This document shows, piece after piece, positions 49,604 to 58,073 of a DNA stretch of 64,000 bases; position 1 is the first letter of the stretch, and every line of letters begins with the position of its first letter. The stretch spans positions 6,259,001 through 6,323,000 of the forward strand of contig NZ_JALRMO010000001.1 of assembly GCF_023276405.1 (NCBI RefSeq). The letters run 5' to 3'. Made by a program: the position numbers and the translations under genes. Below the pieces are notes generated by a model. That model was not told where the DNA came from. It worked only from the letters and a program-made list of their open reading frames with translations, and searched no databases. Source of the DNA: Paenibacillus hamazuiensis (lineage in GTDB: Bacteria > Bacillota > Bacilli > Paenibacillales > NBRC-103111).

Positions 49604-50815
49604 TCATTTTTTGTATAAGGTGAGCTTATTTATGTTAAGTCTCTTATACACCTTAAAATAAACCCATAATGCACTCAGGAATAACAGCGCGCTCATGACG
49701 AAAAATACGTACGGAATCCCGAACCACGCAGCGATTTGCCCGCCAAACACCGCGCCCCCGAAAGCGCCTAAATAAGCTGCGGACATGTTAAACCCGAACA
49801 CCCGCCCGGTAAGGGAATCCGGGGTGATTTTTTTCATCAGGGTGTTGACGGACGGACTAAGCCCGGCCGCCGCAAGTCCAAACAGGAAACGCAGTCCGGT
49901 CAACTGCCAAGGATCGCTCACAAAAGCTTGGGGTATAAACAAGATGCCCGCCGCGATGAGTGCGCCCAGTATGACCTTGTGGGCCCCAACTCGGTCTGAC
50001 AGTCTCCCCAGTCTGGGAGCGGCAATAATATTGGCCAGCCCCGAAGCGGAGAAGGCGATTCCGGCGATTAAAGCCACATGGTCGGTATTCCGGGACAGCT
50101 GGGCCACATAGACGGTAATAATCGGTTCCACGGAATACATGGCCACCGTCAGGACAAAAAAAGTGATGAAAAGCGTAATGGTCAAGCTTTTTTCGGGTAT
50201 GCTGTTCCAAACTTCTTTCATATTCAGCACTTTATTATCATGTCTAACAAACGATTCTTTAACGAATAGAGCCGTTGTCATAAAGGCAACCAGCATCAAC
50301 CCGCCTGTTACAAAAAACGAATGCTGCAAGCCAAAATGTTCGGCAATAAAACCGCCGATCGTCGGCCCGATTAACGAACCTGAAGTGTTGGCTGTCGAAA
50401 GGGTTCCTAACGCCCAGCCCGAATGCTCCTTATCCGTCTGGGTGGCAATCAGGGTCGTGCAAGCCGTGCTGTAGCCTGTGATGACCCCCTGCAGCAGCCG
50501 GAGCCCGATCAAAATAAATACATTGTGAGCAAAACCCATACAGCCTACAATGATAGCCATTCCCAGGCTTGCCCGGAGCAGCATCGGTTTACGTCCGTAT
50601 TTGTCCGCAGCTATCCCCCATATAGGCGAGAAGATTGCCGATACGATAAAGGTAATCCCGAAAGCAAGTCCGGATAATTGGGAGATCGATCCCGAATCGT
50701 GCACGCCAAGCTGCTTGATGTATAACGGCAGGATCGGGGCGATCTGGCTCATGCCGATACCTGTGACAAACATCCCGAACCAGCAAACAAACAGATTTCT
50801 TTTCCATATGGGCAT
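49604..50815 (-). CDS. MFS multidrug-type exporter (MdtG/TetA-like)
   Basis: A 403-residue transporter with twelve helices: NLFVCWFGMFVTGIGMSQIAPILPLYI in helix 1, IWGIAADKYGRKPMLL motif A, LRLLQGVITGYSTACTTLIAT in helix 4, and STANTSGSLIGPTIGGFIAE in helix 5. The ATG at 50815 is preceded by AGAAGGAAGG. It is flanked by an AraC-type regulator upstream (111 bases) and an isochorismatase-like gene downstream, so AraC-controlled export is likely. Confidence 0.85.
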   Translation of the reverse strand: MPIWKRNLFVCWFGMFVTGIGMSQIAPILPLYIKQLGVHDSGSISQLSGLAFGITFIVSAIFSPIWGIAADKYGRKPMLLRASLGMAIIVGCMGFAHNVFILIGLRLLQGVITGYSTACTTLIATQTDKEHSGWALGTLSTANTSGSLIGPTIGGFIAEHFGLQHSFFVTGGLMLVAFMTTALFVKESFVRHDNKVLNMKEVWNSIPEKSLTITLFITFFVLTVAMYSVEPIITVYVAQLSRNTDHVALIAGIAFSASGLANIIAAPRLGRLSDRVGAHKVILGALIAAGILFIPQAFVSDPWQLTGLRFLFGLAAAGLSPSVNTLMKKITPDSLTGRVFGFNMSAAYLGAFGGAVFGGQIAAWFGIPYVFFVMSALLFLSALWVYFKVYKRLNINKLTLYKK

Positions 50816-50926
50816 CACAAAAAGCCTTCCTTCTGCGAGAGCTGGCATTCATCGTGATTGTATAACAGCACTTCACAATAACACCCTCATCTTAGCAGCC
50901 GGAAAGCTTATGTGCCATGCAGGATA

Positions 50927-51757
50927 TTAAACTCCATGGACATTTTTGCTGTAAAATTCGGAAGGACTGAGACCCTCCGTTTTCTTGAATATGCGGCTAA
51001 AATAAAATTCATCCGTAAACCCGAGAGCCCGGGAAACCTCTTTGATTTTCCTGTTGCCCTCCAAAATCATTTCTTTTGCTTTGTCCATCTTTATTTTGTT
51101 AAAGAACTCTATAATGGAATACCCTGTAATTTCTTTAAACGTTCTGGACAAATAAGTTGGTGACAACTGCACCAGATCTGACAATTGCGACAAGGTGATT
51201 TTATCCTGTATATGTTCATGCATATACCGGATGATTTTTTCCACTTTCAAGGAAGAGGAGTAGTTAGGGTTTTCTTTTTTGATGTTTTGGAAGATGACAA
51301 TCACTAACTGCTGAAGCAAGGTTTTGGATATAAACTCATAACCCGGCAGCTTGGCATCCCAAGTCTTCACCAGCTTTTTAAACACGTCCTCAATTTGATA
51401 ATAATCCTTTAATTCTTGCTCAAAGGGTAGAGGTAGATCTCGCGGTCCTTTTTGCAGGTTCCACCCACCTTCGCTTAAATTCACACTCGCATAACTGAAA
51501 TGGACGGAAAAACAGCTCAGAGGAGCTTCAGGATCCGTCTCGATTGCATGCGGCATACCCGGGCTAATATAGAGCAGCGTCCCGTCCTTCAGTTCGTATG
51601 CCTTTTTATCGATTTTAAACGTCCCCTTCGCCTTTGCGAAAAAAACGAGTTCATGATGCTGAAGGGTTCTACTGGTTTTAATAGGGCGCGCACCTGATCT
51701 GCCCGATTGCTTGGAGTTGCAGTAGTGTACGTGAAAAAAGAGATTTTTCAATATCAT
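50927..51757 (-). CDS. AraC-family transcriptional regulator
   Basis: A 276-residue regulator with an N-terminal cupin (HHELVFFAKAKGTFKIDKKAYELKDGTLLYISPGMPHAIE) and a C-terminal pair of HTH motifs (ITLSQLSDLVQLSPTYLSRTFKEITG and IKEVSRALGFTDEFYFSRIFKKTEG). The ATG at 51757 has CGGAGG before it; a longer frame lacks a ribosome site. It is first in the araC-MFS-isochorismatase-like group on the minus strand. The effector should be a small ligand bound by the cupin. Confidence 0.88.
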   Translation of the reverse strand: MILKNLFFHVHYCNSKQSGRSGARPIKTSRTLQHHELVFFAKAKGTFKIDKKAYELKDGTLLYISPGMPHAIETDPEAPLSCFSVHFSYASVNLSEGGWNLQKGPRDLPLPFEQELKDYYQIEDVFKKLVKTWDAKLPGYEFISKTLLQQLVIVIFQNIKKENPNYSSSLKVEKIIRYMHEHIQDKITLSQLSDLVQLSPTYLSRTFKEITGYSIIEFFNKIKMDKAKEMILEGNRKIKEVSRALGFTDEFYFSRIFKKTEGLSPSEFYSKNVHGV

Positions 51758-51846
51758 GAGAGCCTCCGGGGGTATACTAGCTCTTAGCAACTGGTATGCA
51801 CTTAAATCGTATATTTTGAACCTGTAGGCGAGCTTTAATATCATCG

Positions 51847-52098
51847 TTATTTTTTGAGCAATCTTATTAACGACATTAAAAGAAAAACAAGGCTAATAAT
51901 ACTACTAAAAATAAGCAGACTTATGAAAATCGGCCACTCCAAATTGTATATAGATAAAACAATCAAGAGAACACCTGAAGACAATAGCATAGTTACATTT
52001 TCTTTATGCCGTTTGGTGAACTTATGTTTGATCATTCTGTATACTAACACTAAATTCATAAATGCAAATAGAGTTAAGGTGATATAAGTAAGTATCAT
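51847..52098 (-). CDS. small two- to three-helix membrane protein
   Basis: An 83-residue protein with hydrophobic helices (ILTYITLTLFAFMNLVLVY, VTMLLSSGVLLIVLSIYNLEW, FISLLIFSSIISLVFLLMSLI). The ATG at 52098 overlaps the stop of the upstream gene (ATGA). No family recognised. The local DNA is much more AT-rich than the neighbours, which hints at transfer. It may partner the upstream 92-residue protein. Confidence 0.6.
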   Translation of the reverse strand: MILTYITLTLFAFMNLVLVYRMIKHKFTKRHKENVTMLLSSGVLLIVLSIYNLEWPIFISLLIFSSIISLVFLLMSLIRLLKK

Positions 52099-52373
52099 TT
52101 TTCTCTTCCGCTCCAAACCATGGGCGTGAGCCAATTCACTTCTTCACATGCTTTGAAGTAGTCGTCTAATGAGTCGAGAAAGCATATGCTGCCCGAAGGA
52201 TTGTTGGCGGACATATATTCGTAGACCATAATGGGGCCGCTCTCCAGTTTCCAGGCCGTATGAATGCGTGTTACTTTTTGTCCGTCCATCATGAATTCTT
52301 CGGCAATGTGCCTGATTGCCCGCTTGTTGTGCAGTTCATCGTCCTCGCTAATGAGGATCGGAAACTTCGCCAT
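52095..52373 (-). CDS. hypothetical 92-residue protein coupled to a membrane protein
   Basis: A soluble protein (AKFPILISEDDELHNKRAIRHIAEEFMMDG, then VYEYMSANNPSGSICFLDSLDDYFKACEE). Acidic, with two Cys. No family recognised. It overlaps the small membrane protein gene by four bases and lies 48 bases after a MerR gene, whose promoter may drive all three. Confidence 0.6.
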   Translation of the reverse strand: MAKFPILISEDDELHNKRAIRHIAEEFMMDGQKVTRIHTAWKLESGPIMVYEYMSANNPSGSICFLDSLDDYFKACEEVNWLTPMVWSGREK

Positions 52374-52421
52374 GGCTCCTCATCTCCTTTCAGAGCGGAA
52401 GCGTTTCAGAGCATTCTACAA

Positions 52422-52808
52422 CTAATCCTGCTGATTCCTCAGCCCTTTTTCCGCTTCAACTACGCCCTGTTCATACCTTGCAATTTTGTCATCGAGACGT
52501 TCCAATACTTTCTTCATATCTTCCATTCGGGTTACGAGTTTTTTACGTTCCTCGACCAGAAGTTCTTTCCTCGCTTGAGCGCTGCTGTCACCTTGTTGAA
52601 ATAACCCCACATACTCAATCAACACTTCAATGGAAAGACCTGCGCCGCGCATGCATTTGACGAATTCGACCCATCTGCAGTCTTCTTCCGTATAGTCCCG
52701 GATTCCGTTTTTATTGCGATTGACACGAGGAATCAGTCCGATTCGTTCATAATAACGCAGCGTATCTTGAGAAACATCAAACCTTTCACTGACTTCGGCT
52801 ATCAACAT
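52422..52808 (-). CDS. MerR-family transcriptional regulator
   Basis: A 128-residue regulator with an N-terminal HTH and wing (LIAEVSERFDVSQDTLRYYERIGLIPRVNRNKNGIRDY), then an antiparallel coiled-coil dimerisation helix (ARKELLVEERKKLVTRMEDMKKVLERLDDKIARYEQGV). The C-terminal effector part is short and has no metal-binding cysteines; its one Cys pair (CRWVEFVKC) is in the DNA-binding half. It resembles AdhR/NmlR-like proteins. GAGGTGGGG precedes the ATG. Its own promoter has the 19-base spacer and central dyad that MerR proteins twist. Confidence 0.87.
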   Translation of the reverse strand: MLIAEVSERFDVSQDTLRYYERIGLIPRVNRNKNGIRDYTEEDCRWVEFVKCMRGAGLSIEVLIEYVGLFQQGDSSAQARKELLVEERKKLVTRMEDMKKVLERLDDKIARYEQGVVEAEKGLRNQQD

Positions 52809-52834
52809 GCAGCCCCACCTCCCTAATATCCGAT

Positions 52835-52865
52835 ATTATCGCATCTGGAGTTAACTCCAAGTCAA
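52835..52865 (-). promoter_or_regulatory. MerR-type promoter with 19-bp spacer and dyad
   Basis: TTGACT (52860-52865) and GATAAT (52835-52840) are separated by 19 bases on the minus strand, too long for normal use. The spacer carries the perfect palindrome TGGAGTTAACTCCA (52846-52859). This is the classical architecture activated by MerR proteins, and it lies 27 bases before the merR start. Confidence 0.88.
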
Positions 52866-52892
52866 TATCCAACAGCCGTTCGATTAAGGTTA

Positions 52893-53681
52893 TCAACTGC
52901 TTGCACTCGTGTAATTCGCAAGAGCAAACCTCCAGAACCGGCGAGCGAGCCAGAAGAAAACGACAGCTGCGATCACTGCCGCAAAGGTTGCCCGAACATT
53001 CCATTGGCCAATTAACGAACTCGCCGGAGTAAACGTAATTAACGCCGCGGGCACAACATAAGTGAGGGCTATGCGCAACCAACCTTTGTACATGGTGACG
53101 GGAAATCGCGCGGTTTCAAAAAAGGAGTTGAACAGGAAAGACAAATCATCCATCCGAATCACCCAAAAGGCGGTGGTCATCAGCAGCATCCATAAAGAAT
53201 AAATGATCAATAAAGCAGCCATGATGCTGATGAAAAAGAACCCTACATCAAGCATGGAAGGCATGAAATGCTTTTGCAACAGGCCGTAGATCACCAGCCC
53301 CATCCCTAACAGGACATCAATCAAACGCCAGAAAACAAGATGCCGCAAACTTACGAAAAACATACTATCCACCGGTTTGGTCAGCACATAATCCAAAGTC
53401 CCCATCCGAATGTGTAAAAGAAGCCTTGGCATATTGGGGCGAAGCGCGAAATCGACGAGCCCTTGCAGCGTATTGTAAATCCCAAGAAGAATCAGAACGT
53501 CGGCATATGCCCAGCCGCCCAACTCATCCGTTTGGTAAAAGAAAATTTGCACCATTAAAATCGAGACCAAAATGCCGAATAAACTCGAAAAAAGATTCCC
53601 CACAAACTCGCTGCGGTATTCGAGCTCCTCGACCAGACAAGTCCGGAAAAACTCTTTAAATATACGTGCGTATCGCCTCAT
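52893..53681 (-). CDS. ABC-2 family exporter permease (second subunit)
   Basis: A 262-residue permease with six helices (FVGNLFSSLFGILVSILMVQIFFY, RHLVFWRLIDVLLGMGLVIYGLL, FFFISIMAALLIIYSLWMLLM, VVPAALITFTPASSLIG). It matches the ABC-2 family 6 type of membrane protein usually found in pairs with an ATPase. The ATG at 53681 (GGGAGG before it) starts one base after the previous gene. Substrate unknown. Confidence 0.82.
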   Translation of the reverse strand: MRRYARIFKEFFRTCLVEELEYRSEFVGNLFSSLFGILVSILMVQIFFYQTDELGGWAYADVLILLGIYNTLQGLVDFALRPNMPRLLLHIRMGTLDYVLTKPVDSMFFVSLRHLVFWRLIDVLLGMGLVIYGLLQKHFMPSMLDVGFFFISIMAALLIIYSLWMLLMTTAFWVIRMDDLSFLFNSFFETARFPVTMYKGWLRIALTYVVPAALITFTPASSLIGQWNVRATFAAVIAAVVFFWLARRFWRFALANYTSASS

Positions 53682-53682
53682 G

Positions 53683-54456
53683 TTATCCTCCCACCGCTTG
53701 ATTTTTCTTGAGTCCGGCTTTCCATAACCAAACGATCGCCCCAATGAGAAGAACCGCCCAAATAAAGGAACCTGCAAATCCGGTCAGAAGCGTTCGAGTG
53801 TCCGCCGCACCCGTTAAAATTTCCAGAGGGAAGCCGATCATATAACGATAAGGCAAGAAGGTGCTGATTTGTTTGACGACAGGCGGCAGCAAAGAAAACG
53901 GGGCGATCCGCCCGGAAATAAATAACGAAACGGTTTCGAACATAGCGTAGACTGCAGTCACTTTCGTCATCCAAAACCCTAAAATGCCGAACATATAACT
54001 AAAAGCAAATCGGATTATCGCTCCTAGCAGCAATGCGGCTAAAAACAATCCCCACCCGCTTGCGGGCAGGTGCAGCTGAAGAGAAGGAATAAAGAAAGAC
54101 AGAACGATCCAGCAAGGCAAAAGAACAACCAGAAACAAGCCTTTATATACGATATTTTCGGCGATCGCCCAATGAACCGGATGGAAAGGCCGGACAATTT
54201 GGTAAGAGAATGTCCCTTCCCGTATTTGACGGTCCATTTCCCATACGTCCCAGGCGCTCGTCAGACGTTCAACCACAATCAGAGCAATAAAATACAAAAC
54301 AAATGTATCCCCCTGATCCGGATAAATATTCATCCACACCATCATGGTGATCAAAGGCTGGACCATCGTGCCGAACATCCAAACCATCGTAGAGAGCTGA
54401 TAAGAAAACATCTCCACAAACTTCATGCGCAAGATCGCCCGGTATTTAATTAGCAT
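53683..54456 (-). CDS. ABC-2 family exporter permease (first subunit)
   Basis: A 257-residue permease with about six helices (YQLSTMVWMFGTMVQPLITMMVW, GLFLVVLLPCWIVLSFFI, LLGAIIRFAFSYMFGILGFWM). The conserved region REGTFSYQIVRPFHPVHWAI is typical of this family. It overlaps the ATPase gene by 11 bases and is followed after one base by the second permease. Confidence 0.82.
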   Translation of the reverse strand: MLIKYRAILRMKFVEMFSYQLSTMVWMFGTMVQPLITMMVWMNIYPDQGDTFVLYFIALIVVERLTSAWDVWEMDRQIREGTFSYQIVRPFHPVHWAIAENIVYKGLFLVVLLPCWIVLSFFIPSLQLHLPASGWGLFLAALLLGAIIRFAFSYMFGILGFWMTKVTAVYAMFETVSLFISGRIAPFSLLPPVVKQISTFLPYRYMIGFPLEILTGAADTRTLLTGFAGSFIWAVLLIGAIVWLWKAGLKKNQAVGG

Positions 54457-55426
54457 GAGACTCCTCCCGGAAGGCTAACGTAATCACTTCTTCCATCGGC
54501 GGATCTTGAATATTCAGATCGCTGATTTCAAATCGGGCCAGCAATTCGGATGAGACGACCGGCACGCGGTCCCTCGGAACCCGCAGCGTCAATTTCCCGT
54601 CTTCAAAAGAAACCACTTCCCCGTAGCTTTCCCACGAACCGTGGGCGCCTGAAGGAAGACGAACCTCGAGCAGCTTATACGGCGTTAATCTTTCCGTCAA
54701 ACTCTGCAGTTCCCCGTCGTAAAGAAGTTTTCCGTGATTAATGATCAATACCCGGTCGCAAAGTGCGGTGACATCACCCATATAATGAGAGGTCAGGAGT
54801 ATCGTCGTTTTATGTTCGCGATTGTATTTGGCAATGAACTGGCGCACCTTTTCCTGCGTATTTACATCCAAACCGATCGTCGGTTCATCTAAAAATAAGA
54901 CGGATGGACGATGCAGCAAAGAGGCGGCTAATTCACATTTCATCCTCTGCCCGAGACTCAGGTTTCGAACCGGTCTTCCCAGCAAAGGAGCCAATTCCAG
55001 CAACTCCACCAGTTCATCGAGCGTTTGACGAAACGTGATTTCGTCGATTTCATAAACGCTTTTATTCACGAGAAAAGTCTCCATCGGCGGAATGTCCCAT
55101 ATCAATTGACTTTTCTGTCCCATCACCAAACTCATGATTTTTTTGAACTCGTTTTTTTGCTGCTGCGGTTTAAAATCATTCACACGAATATGTCCGGACG
55201 TAGGATGCAGCAAACCGGCCAGCATCTTAATCGTGGTTGTTTTACCGGCTCCGTTCGGTCCGAGAAACCCCACAATTTCACCGGTATTAATTGTGAACGA
55301 TACATCCTTCACCGCATGAACGGTTTGATATTCCCGTTTAAACAGGCTGCGCAGCGCTTCCGTCCAGCCTTCCTGCCTGACATGGACACGAAATGACTTG
55401 TTTAAATCCCGAACTTGAATAGACAT
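54446..55426 (-). CDS. ABC-2 type exporter ATP-binding protein
   Basis: A 326-residue ATPase with Walker A GPNGAGKTTT, Q-loop MGQKSQLIWD, signature NLSLGQRMKCELAASLLH, Walker B VLFLDEPTIGLD and switch His in LTSHYMGDV. The signature LSLGQRMKCELA is the form found in this family of drug or polysaccharide exporters. A GCGGAGG site precedes the ATG. A candidate promoter (TTGACC 55480-55485, TAAAAG 55457-55462, 17-base spacer) lies upstream. Confidence 0.86.
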   Translation of the reverse strand: MSIQVRDLNKSFRVHVRQEGWTEALRSLFKREYQTVHAVKDVSFTINTGEIVGFLGPNGAGKTTTIKMLAGLLHPTSGHIRVNDFKPQQQKNEFKKIMSLVMGQKSQLIWDIPPMETFLVNKSVYEIDEITFRQTLDELVELLELAPLLGRPVRNLSLGQRMKCELAASLLHRPSVLFLDEPTIGLDVNTQEKVRQFIAKYNREHKTTILLTSHYMGDVTALCDRVLIINHGKLLYDGELQSLTERLTPYKLLEVRLPSGAHGSWESYGEVVSFEDGKLTLRVPRDRVPVVSSELLARFEISDLNIQDPPMEEVITLAFREESHAN

Positions 55427-55514
55427 GTTTCCTCCGCTGAGAAAAGAGTTAGCTTACTTTTAAAAGTGTAGTTAAACATGGTCAAAAGTACAATGCTCTT
55501 AACAAAAGTGAAAA

Positions 55515-55554
55515 ACACCCTGATCTCCCGCTTAATATAAGGAGATGAGGGTGT
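55515..55554 (-). terminator. terminator of the CzrA/CadC-like arsR gene
   Basis: ACACCCTGATCTCC and GGAGATGAGGGTGT form a 14-bp stem with one mismatch and a 12-base loop. A TTTTTCACTTTT run follows on the minus strand. Confidence 0.82.
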
Positions 55555-55596
55555 ATTTATCAGAGATTATAGAAGCGGCGCGGTCCGTTGTATCCG

Positions 55597-55959
55597 TTAA
55601 TTGTGATTCACATGCTGCAGCATTTGTACAAATATTTGTTCGATATGCTCATCGTCCAGCGAATAAAAAACGGTCTTTCCCTCTTTTCTTCGCTTGACGA
55701 TACGCAAATTGCGCAAATATCGAAGTTGATGGGAAATCGCCGACTGTCCCATATTCAGCACGACGGTAAGATCGTGAACGCATAATTCCTTTTTTAATAA
55801 GGTATATATAATTTTAACGCGCGTTGGATCGCCGAGCGCCTTAAATACATCGGCAAGGCCAACCGCTATATGTTCTTGAATCAGATTTTGTTTTAGCTCC
55901 AAAACATTTACCGTTCCTTGGCACGTATCTTCACACTGCTCTTGAGCGACTTTTTCCAT
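55597..55959 (-). CDS. ArsR/SmtB metal sensor with CzrA-type zinc site
   Basis: A 120-residue winged-helix protein (FKALGDPTRVKIIYTLLKKELCVHDL, then MGQSAISHQLRYLRNLRIVKRRKEG). The C-terminal alpha-5 set Asp103, His105, His116 and His119 has exactly the spacing of the CzrA zinc site. It also has N-terminal Cys9 and Cys13 and Cys60 in ELCVHD, like the CadC alpha-3N site, except that the second Cys of CVC is His62. It should respond to zinc or cadmium. No efflux gene is adjacent, so it may act in trans or on the ABC exporter downstream. Confidence 0.85.
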   Translation of the reverse strand: MEKVAQEQCEDTCQGTVNVLELKQNLIQEHIAVGLADVFKALGDPTRVKIIYTLLKKELCVHDLTVVLNMGQSAISHQLRYLRNLRIVKRRKEGKTVFYSLDDEHIEQIFVQMLQHVNHN

Positions 55960-56051
55960 AGACCCACCACCCTGTATATCTCAATCGTTTTTATAATTAT
56001 AACAAAAAAACAACAATTGAAACACTTTATTGTAATTCCTACGAAAAAAGA

Positions 56052-56092
56052 AGGACGAACCGCCAACGCTGCTGCCGTTGTACGTTCGTCCT
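56052..56092 (-). terminator. terminator of the SDR gene
   Basis: AGGACGAAC and GTTCGTCCT form a 9-bp stem with further pairing inside (CAACG with CGTTG). On the minus strand a TTCTTTTTT run follows. It lies 31 bases after the SDR stop. Confidence 0.82.
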
Positions 56093-56122
56093 CATTTTCG
56101 CAAAACCGCTTGCTGCCATTAT

Positions 56123-56860
56123 TCAATTGAAGCCACCGTTTGCACGAATCGTCTGTCCGGTTATCCAGCGGGCTTTGTCGCTGACGAGCAGCTCGATCGC
56201 ATTGGCGATGTCCTCGGGTTCGCCAATCCGACCAAACGCGTTCATTCGGCGGTACGATTCGATCGACTCCTCCGATTTGCCGTTCAGAAACAGCTCGGTC
56301 GAAACTTGTCCGGGCGCTATGCAATTGATGACAATGTCCTTGGGACCGAATTCCTTGGCCAATTGGCGGGTCAACTGCTCGACCGCACCTTTCGTTGCGG
56401 CGTAGACGCTGTAGGTCGGGAGCATCGCGCCGGCCACGGAGGTCGAGAAGTTGATGATCGTCCCGCCTTTGGCCATATGCTTCATCGCTTGCTGGCAAGC
56501 GAAATATGTCCCTTTCACGTTGATCGAGAAATGCCGATCAAACATCTCCTCCGTCACGTCCGTGATAGCCGTATATTCCAGGATGCCGGCATTATTGATC
56601 AGAATATCCAGGCGTCCAAATCGCTCGAGCGTCTCCGAGAACAAAGCTTCCACTTCGCTCACCTTGCTCACATCGGCACGGATTGCCGCCGCTTCGCCGC
56701 CGGATTGTTCGATCGTCCTTACAACCTCCTCCGCTTTCTCGCGATTCGAGGAATAATTGACGACCACCTTCGCTCCGGATTGAGCCAACTGGATGGCTAT
56801 TTGCCGTCCGATGCCCCGCGATGCCCCGGTGACGATTGCTACTTTTCCATTTAAACTCAT
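56123..56860 (-). CDS. short-chain dehydrogenase/reductase (SDR), FabG-like
   Basis: A 245-residue NAD(P)-dependent oxidoreductase with a Rossmann fold: TGASRGIGRQIA cofactor motif, NNAG, Ser in NFSTSVAG and the catalytic YAATK (Tyr and Lys). Residues after the first strand (VVNYSSNREKAEE) suggest NADP preference. ATG 56860 with a GGAGAG site. It is divergent from an AraC-type regulator across 184 bases, which probably controls it. Substrate unknown. Confidence 0.87.
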   Translation of the reverse strand: MSLNGKVAIVTGASRGIGRQIAIQLAQSGAKVVVNYSSNREKAEEVVRTIEQSGGEAAAIRADVSKVSEVEALFSETLERFGRLDILINNAGILEYTAITDVTEEMFDRHFSINVKGTYFACQQAMKHMAKGGTIINFSTSVAGAMLPTYSVYAATKGAVEQLTRQLAKEFGPKDIVINCIAPGQVSTELFLNGKSEESIESYRRMNAFGRIGEPEDIANAIELLVSDKARWITGQTIRANGGFN

Positions 56861-57044
56861 TTCCGTTCTCTCCTTTATTTTTGATTTCGGCCGATCGGTG
56901 TTCCGCTGTATTCGACCTTGTAAATTCATTATAAAAAAGGATGGCTCCAACCCGTTAGAACATACCTATTCAATCCTTGCCTAATTCTCTTCAAAGTCGG
57001 TATGATAAAACTAACCAAATCTCTCCGGAAAGGACCTCTCTAAC

Positions 57045-57971
57045 ATGGACGAATCTCTACGCATGGAGCAGGCGTTGCAGCAATTGGCGCTCTTGATACG
57101 CCGCCATGCTCCTTCGAACGGCATACATCGGACGGCCGTGCCTTCCTTGACGTTGATGCATGCCGCACGGTTGTCGGAACCGCTGGAATCCGTATATAAG
57201 CCATCCATTTGCGTCGTGGCGCAAGGGGCGAAAATAGCCACATTGGGCGACGAAACGTACCGATACGATCCTTCGACGTACCTGGCCGTTTCCGTTGAAT
57301 TGCCGATCATCGGAAGAATCATCGAGGCTTCGCCCGAGATTCCCTATTTAAGCTTAAAGCTGAGCTTTGACACCGACGTCATTCTCGACATCGTGAAAGA
57401 GACGAAGCGCCCCGACTTCGTTCCTGCGGAGGTTTCGCGCGGCATCACCGTGAATCGAACGTCCCCGGCCTTACTCGAAGCCATCGTACGGCTCATGCAG
57501 CTGCTCAACGAGCCTGAGGACGTTTCGGTTCTGGCACCGCTCGTCATCCGCGAAATTTTGTATCGAGTGCTTCAAGGCAAACAAAGCGCGCTCATCCATC
57601 AATTCGCGATCATCGGCAGCCATGCGCACAGCATCGCTCAGACGATCCAGTTGATCAACCGGCAATACGATCGTCCGCTCGCGATCGAACAGCTTGCCAA
57701 GACGATAAACATGAGCACGTCCGCGTTTCATAAACATTTCAAACGCGTCACGACAATGAGCCCGCTGCAATACCAAAAAACGGTGCGTTTGCAAGAAGCC
57801 CGGCGCCTGATGTTGACGGAATCCGTGCAAGCCTCCGATGCGGCCTTCCGCGTAGGCTACGAAAGTCCGTCCCAGTTCAGCCGAGAATATGCCCGAATGT
57901 ACGGGCGGCCTCCGATGCTTGATGTTCAGGAGCTTCGCGGTTCGGTTAAAGGTTCCAATATGATTGGCTGA
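57045..57971 (+). CDS. AraC-family regulator with AraC_N (PF06719-type) domain
   Basis: A 308-residue regulator. The N-terminal ligand-binding domain is of the AraC_N type (VPSLTLMHAARLSEPLESVYKPSICVVAQGAKIATLGDETYRYDPSTYLAVSVELPI in pieces), and the C-terminus has two HTH motifs (LAIEQLAKTINMSTSAFHKHFKRVTTMSP and ASDAAFRVGYESPSQFSREYARMYG). This type is commonly divergent from an SDR or aldo-keto reductase gene, as here. A terminator follows the stop. Confidence 0.88.
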   Translation: MDESLRMEQALQQLALLIRRHAPSNGIHRTAVPSLTLMHAARLSEPLESVYKPSICVVAQGAKIATLGDETYRYDPSTYLAVSVELPIIGRIIEASPEIPYLSLKLSFDTDVILDIVKETKRPDFVPAEVSRGITVNRTSPALLEAIVRLMQLLNEPEDVSVLAPLVIREILYRVLQGKQSALIHQFAIIGSHAHSIAQTIQLINRQYDRPLAIEQLAKTINMSTSAFHKHFKRVTTMSPLQYQKTVRLQEARRLMLTESVQASDAAFRVGYESPSQFSREYARMYGRPPMLDVQELRGSVKGSNMIG

Positions 57972-58009
57972 AGAGGCTCCATAAGGGTCCATAAGGGACC
58001 TCTTTTTTT
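57972..58009 (+). terminator. terminator of the araC gene
   Basis: AGAGG and CCTCT, with extra TCC/GGG pairing across a mismatch, form a stem followed by TTTTTTTG directly after the stop codon. Confidence 0.75.
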
Positions 58010-58033
58010 GAATTGCTGGGCCGATAAGCAGCC

Positions 58034-58065
58034 AAAATAAAGTCCGCCGCGAATCCGCGGCGGAC
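58034..58065 (-). terminator. terminator of the SLH surface-protein gene
   Basis: GTCCGCCGCG and CGCGGCGGAC (58042-58065) form a perfect 10-bp stem with an AATC loop. TTTATTTT follows on the minus strand, nine bases past the stop. Confidence 0.85.
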
Positions 58066-58073
58066 AGGAGCAG

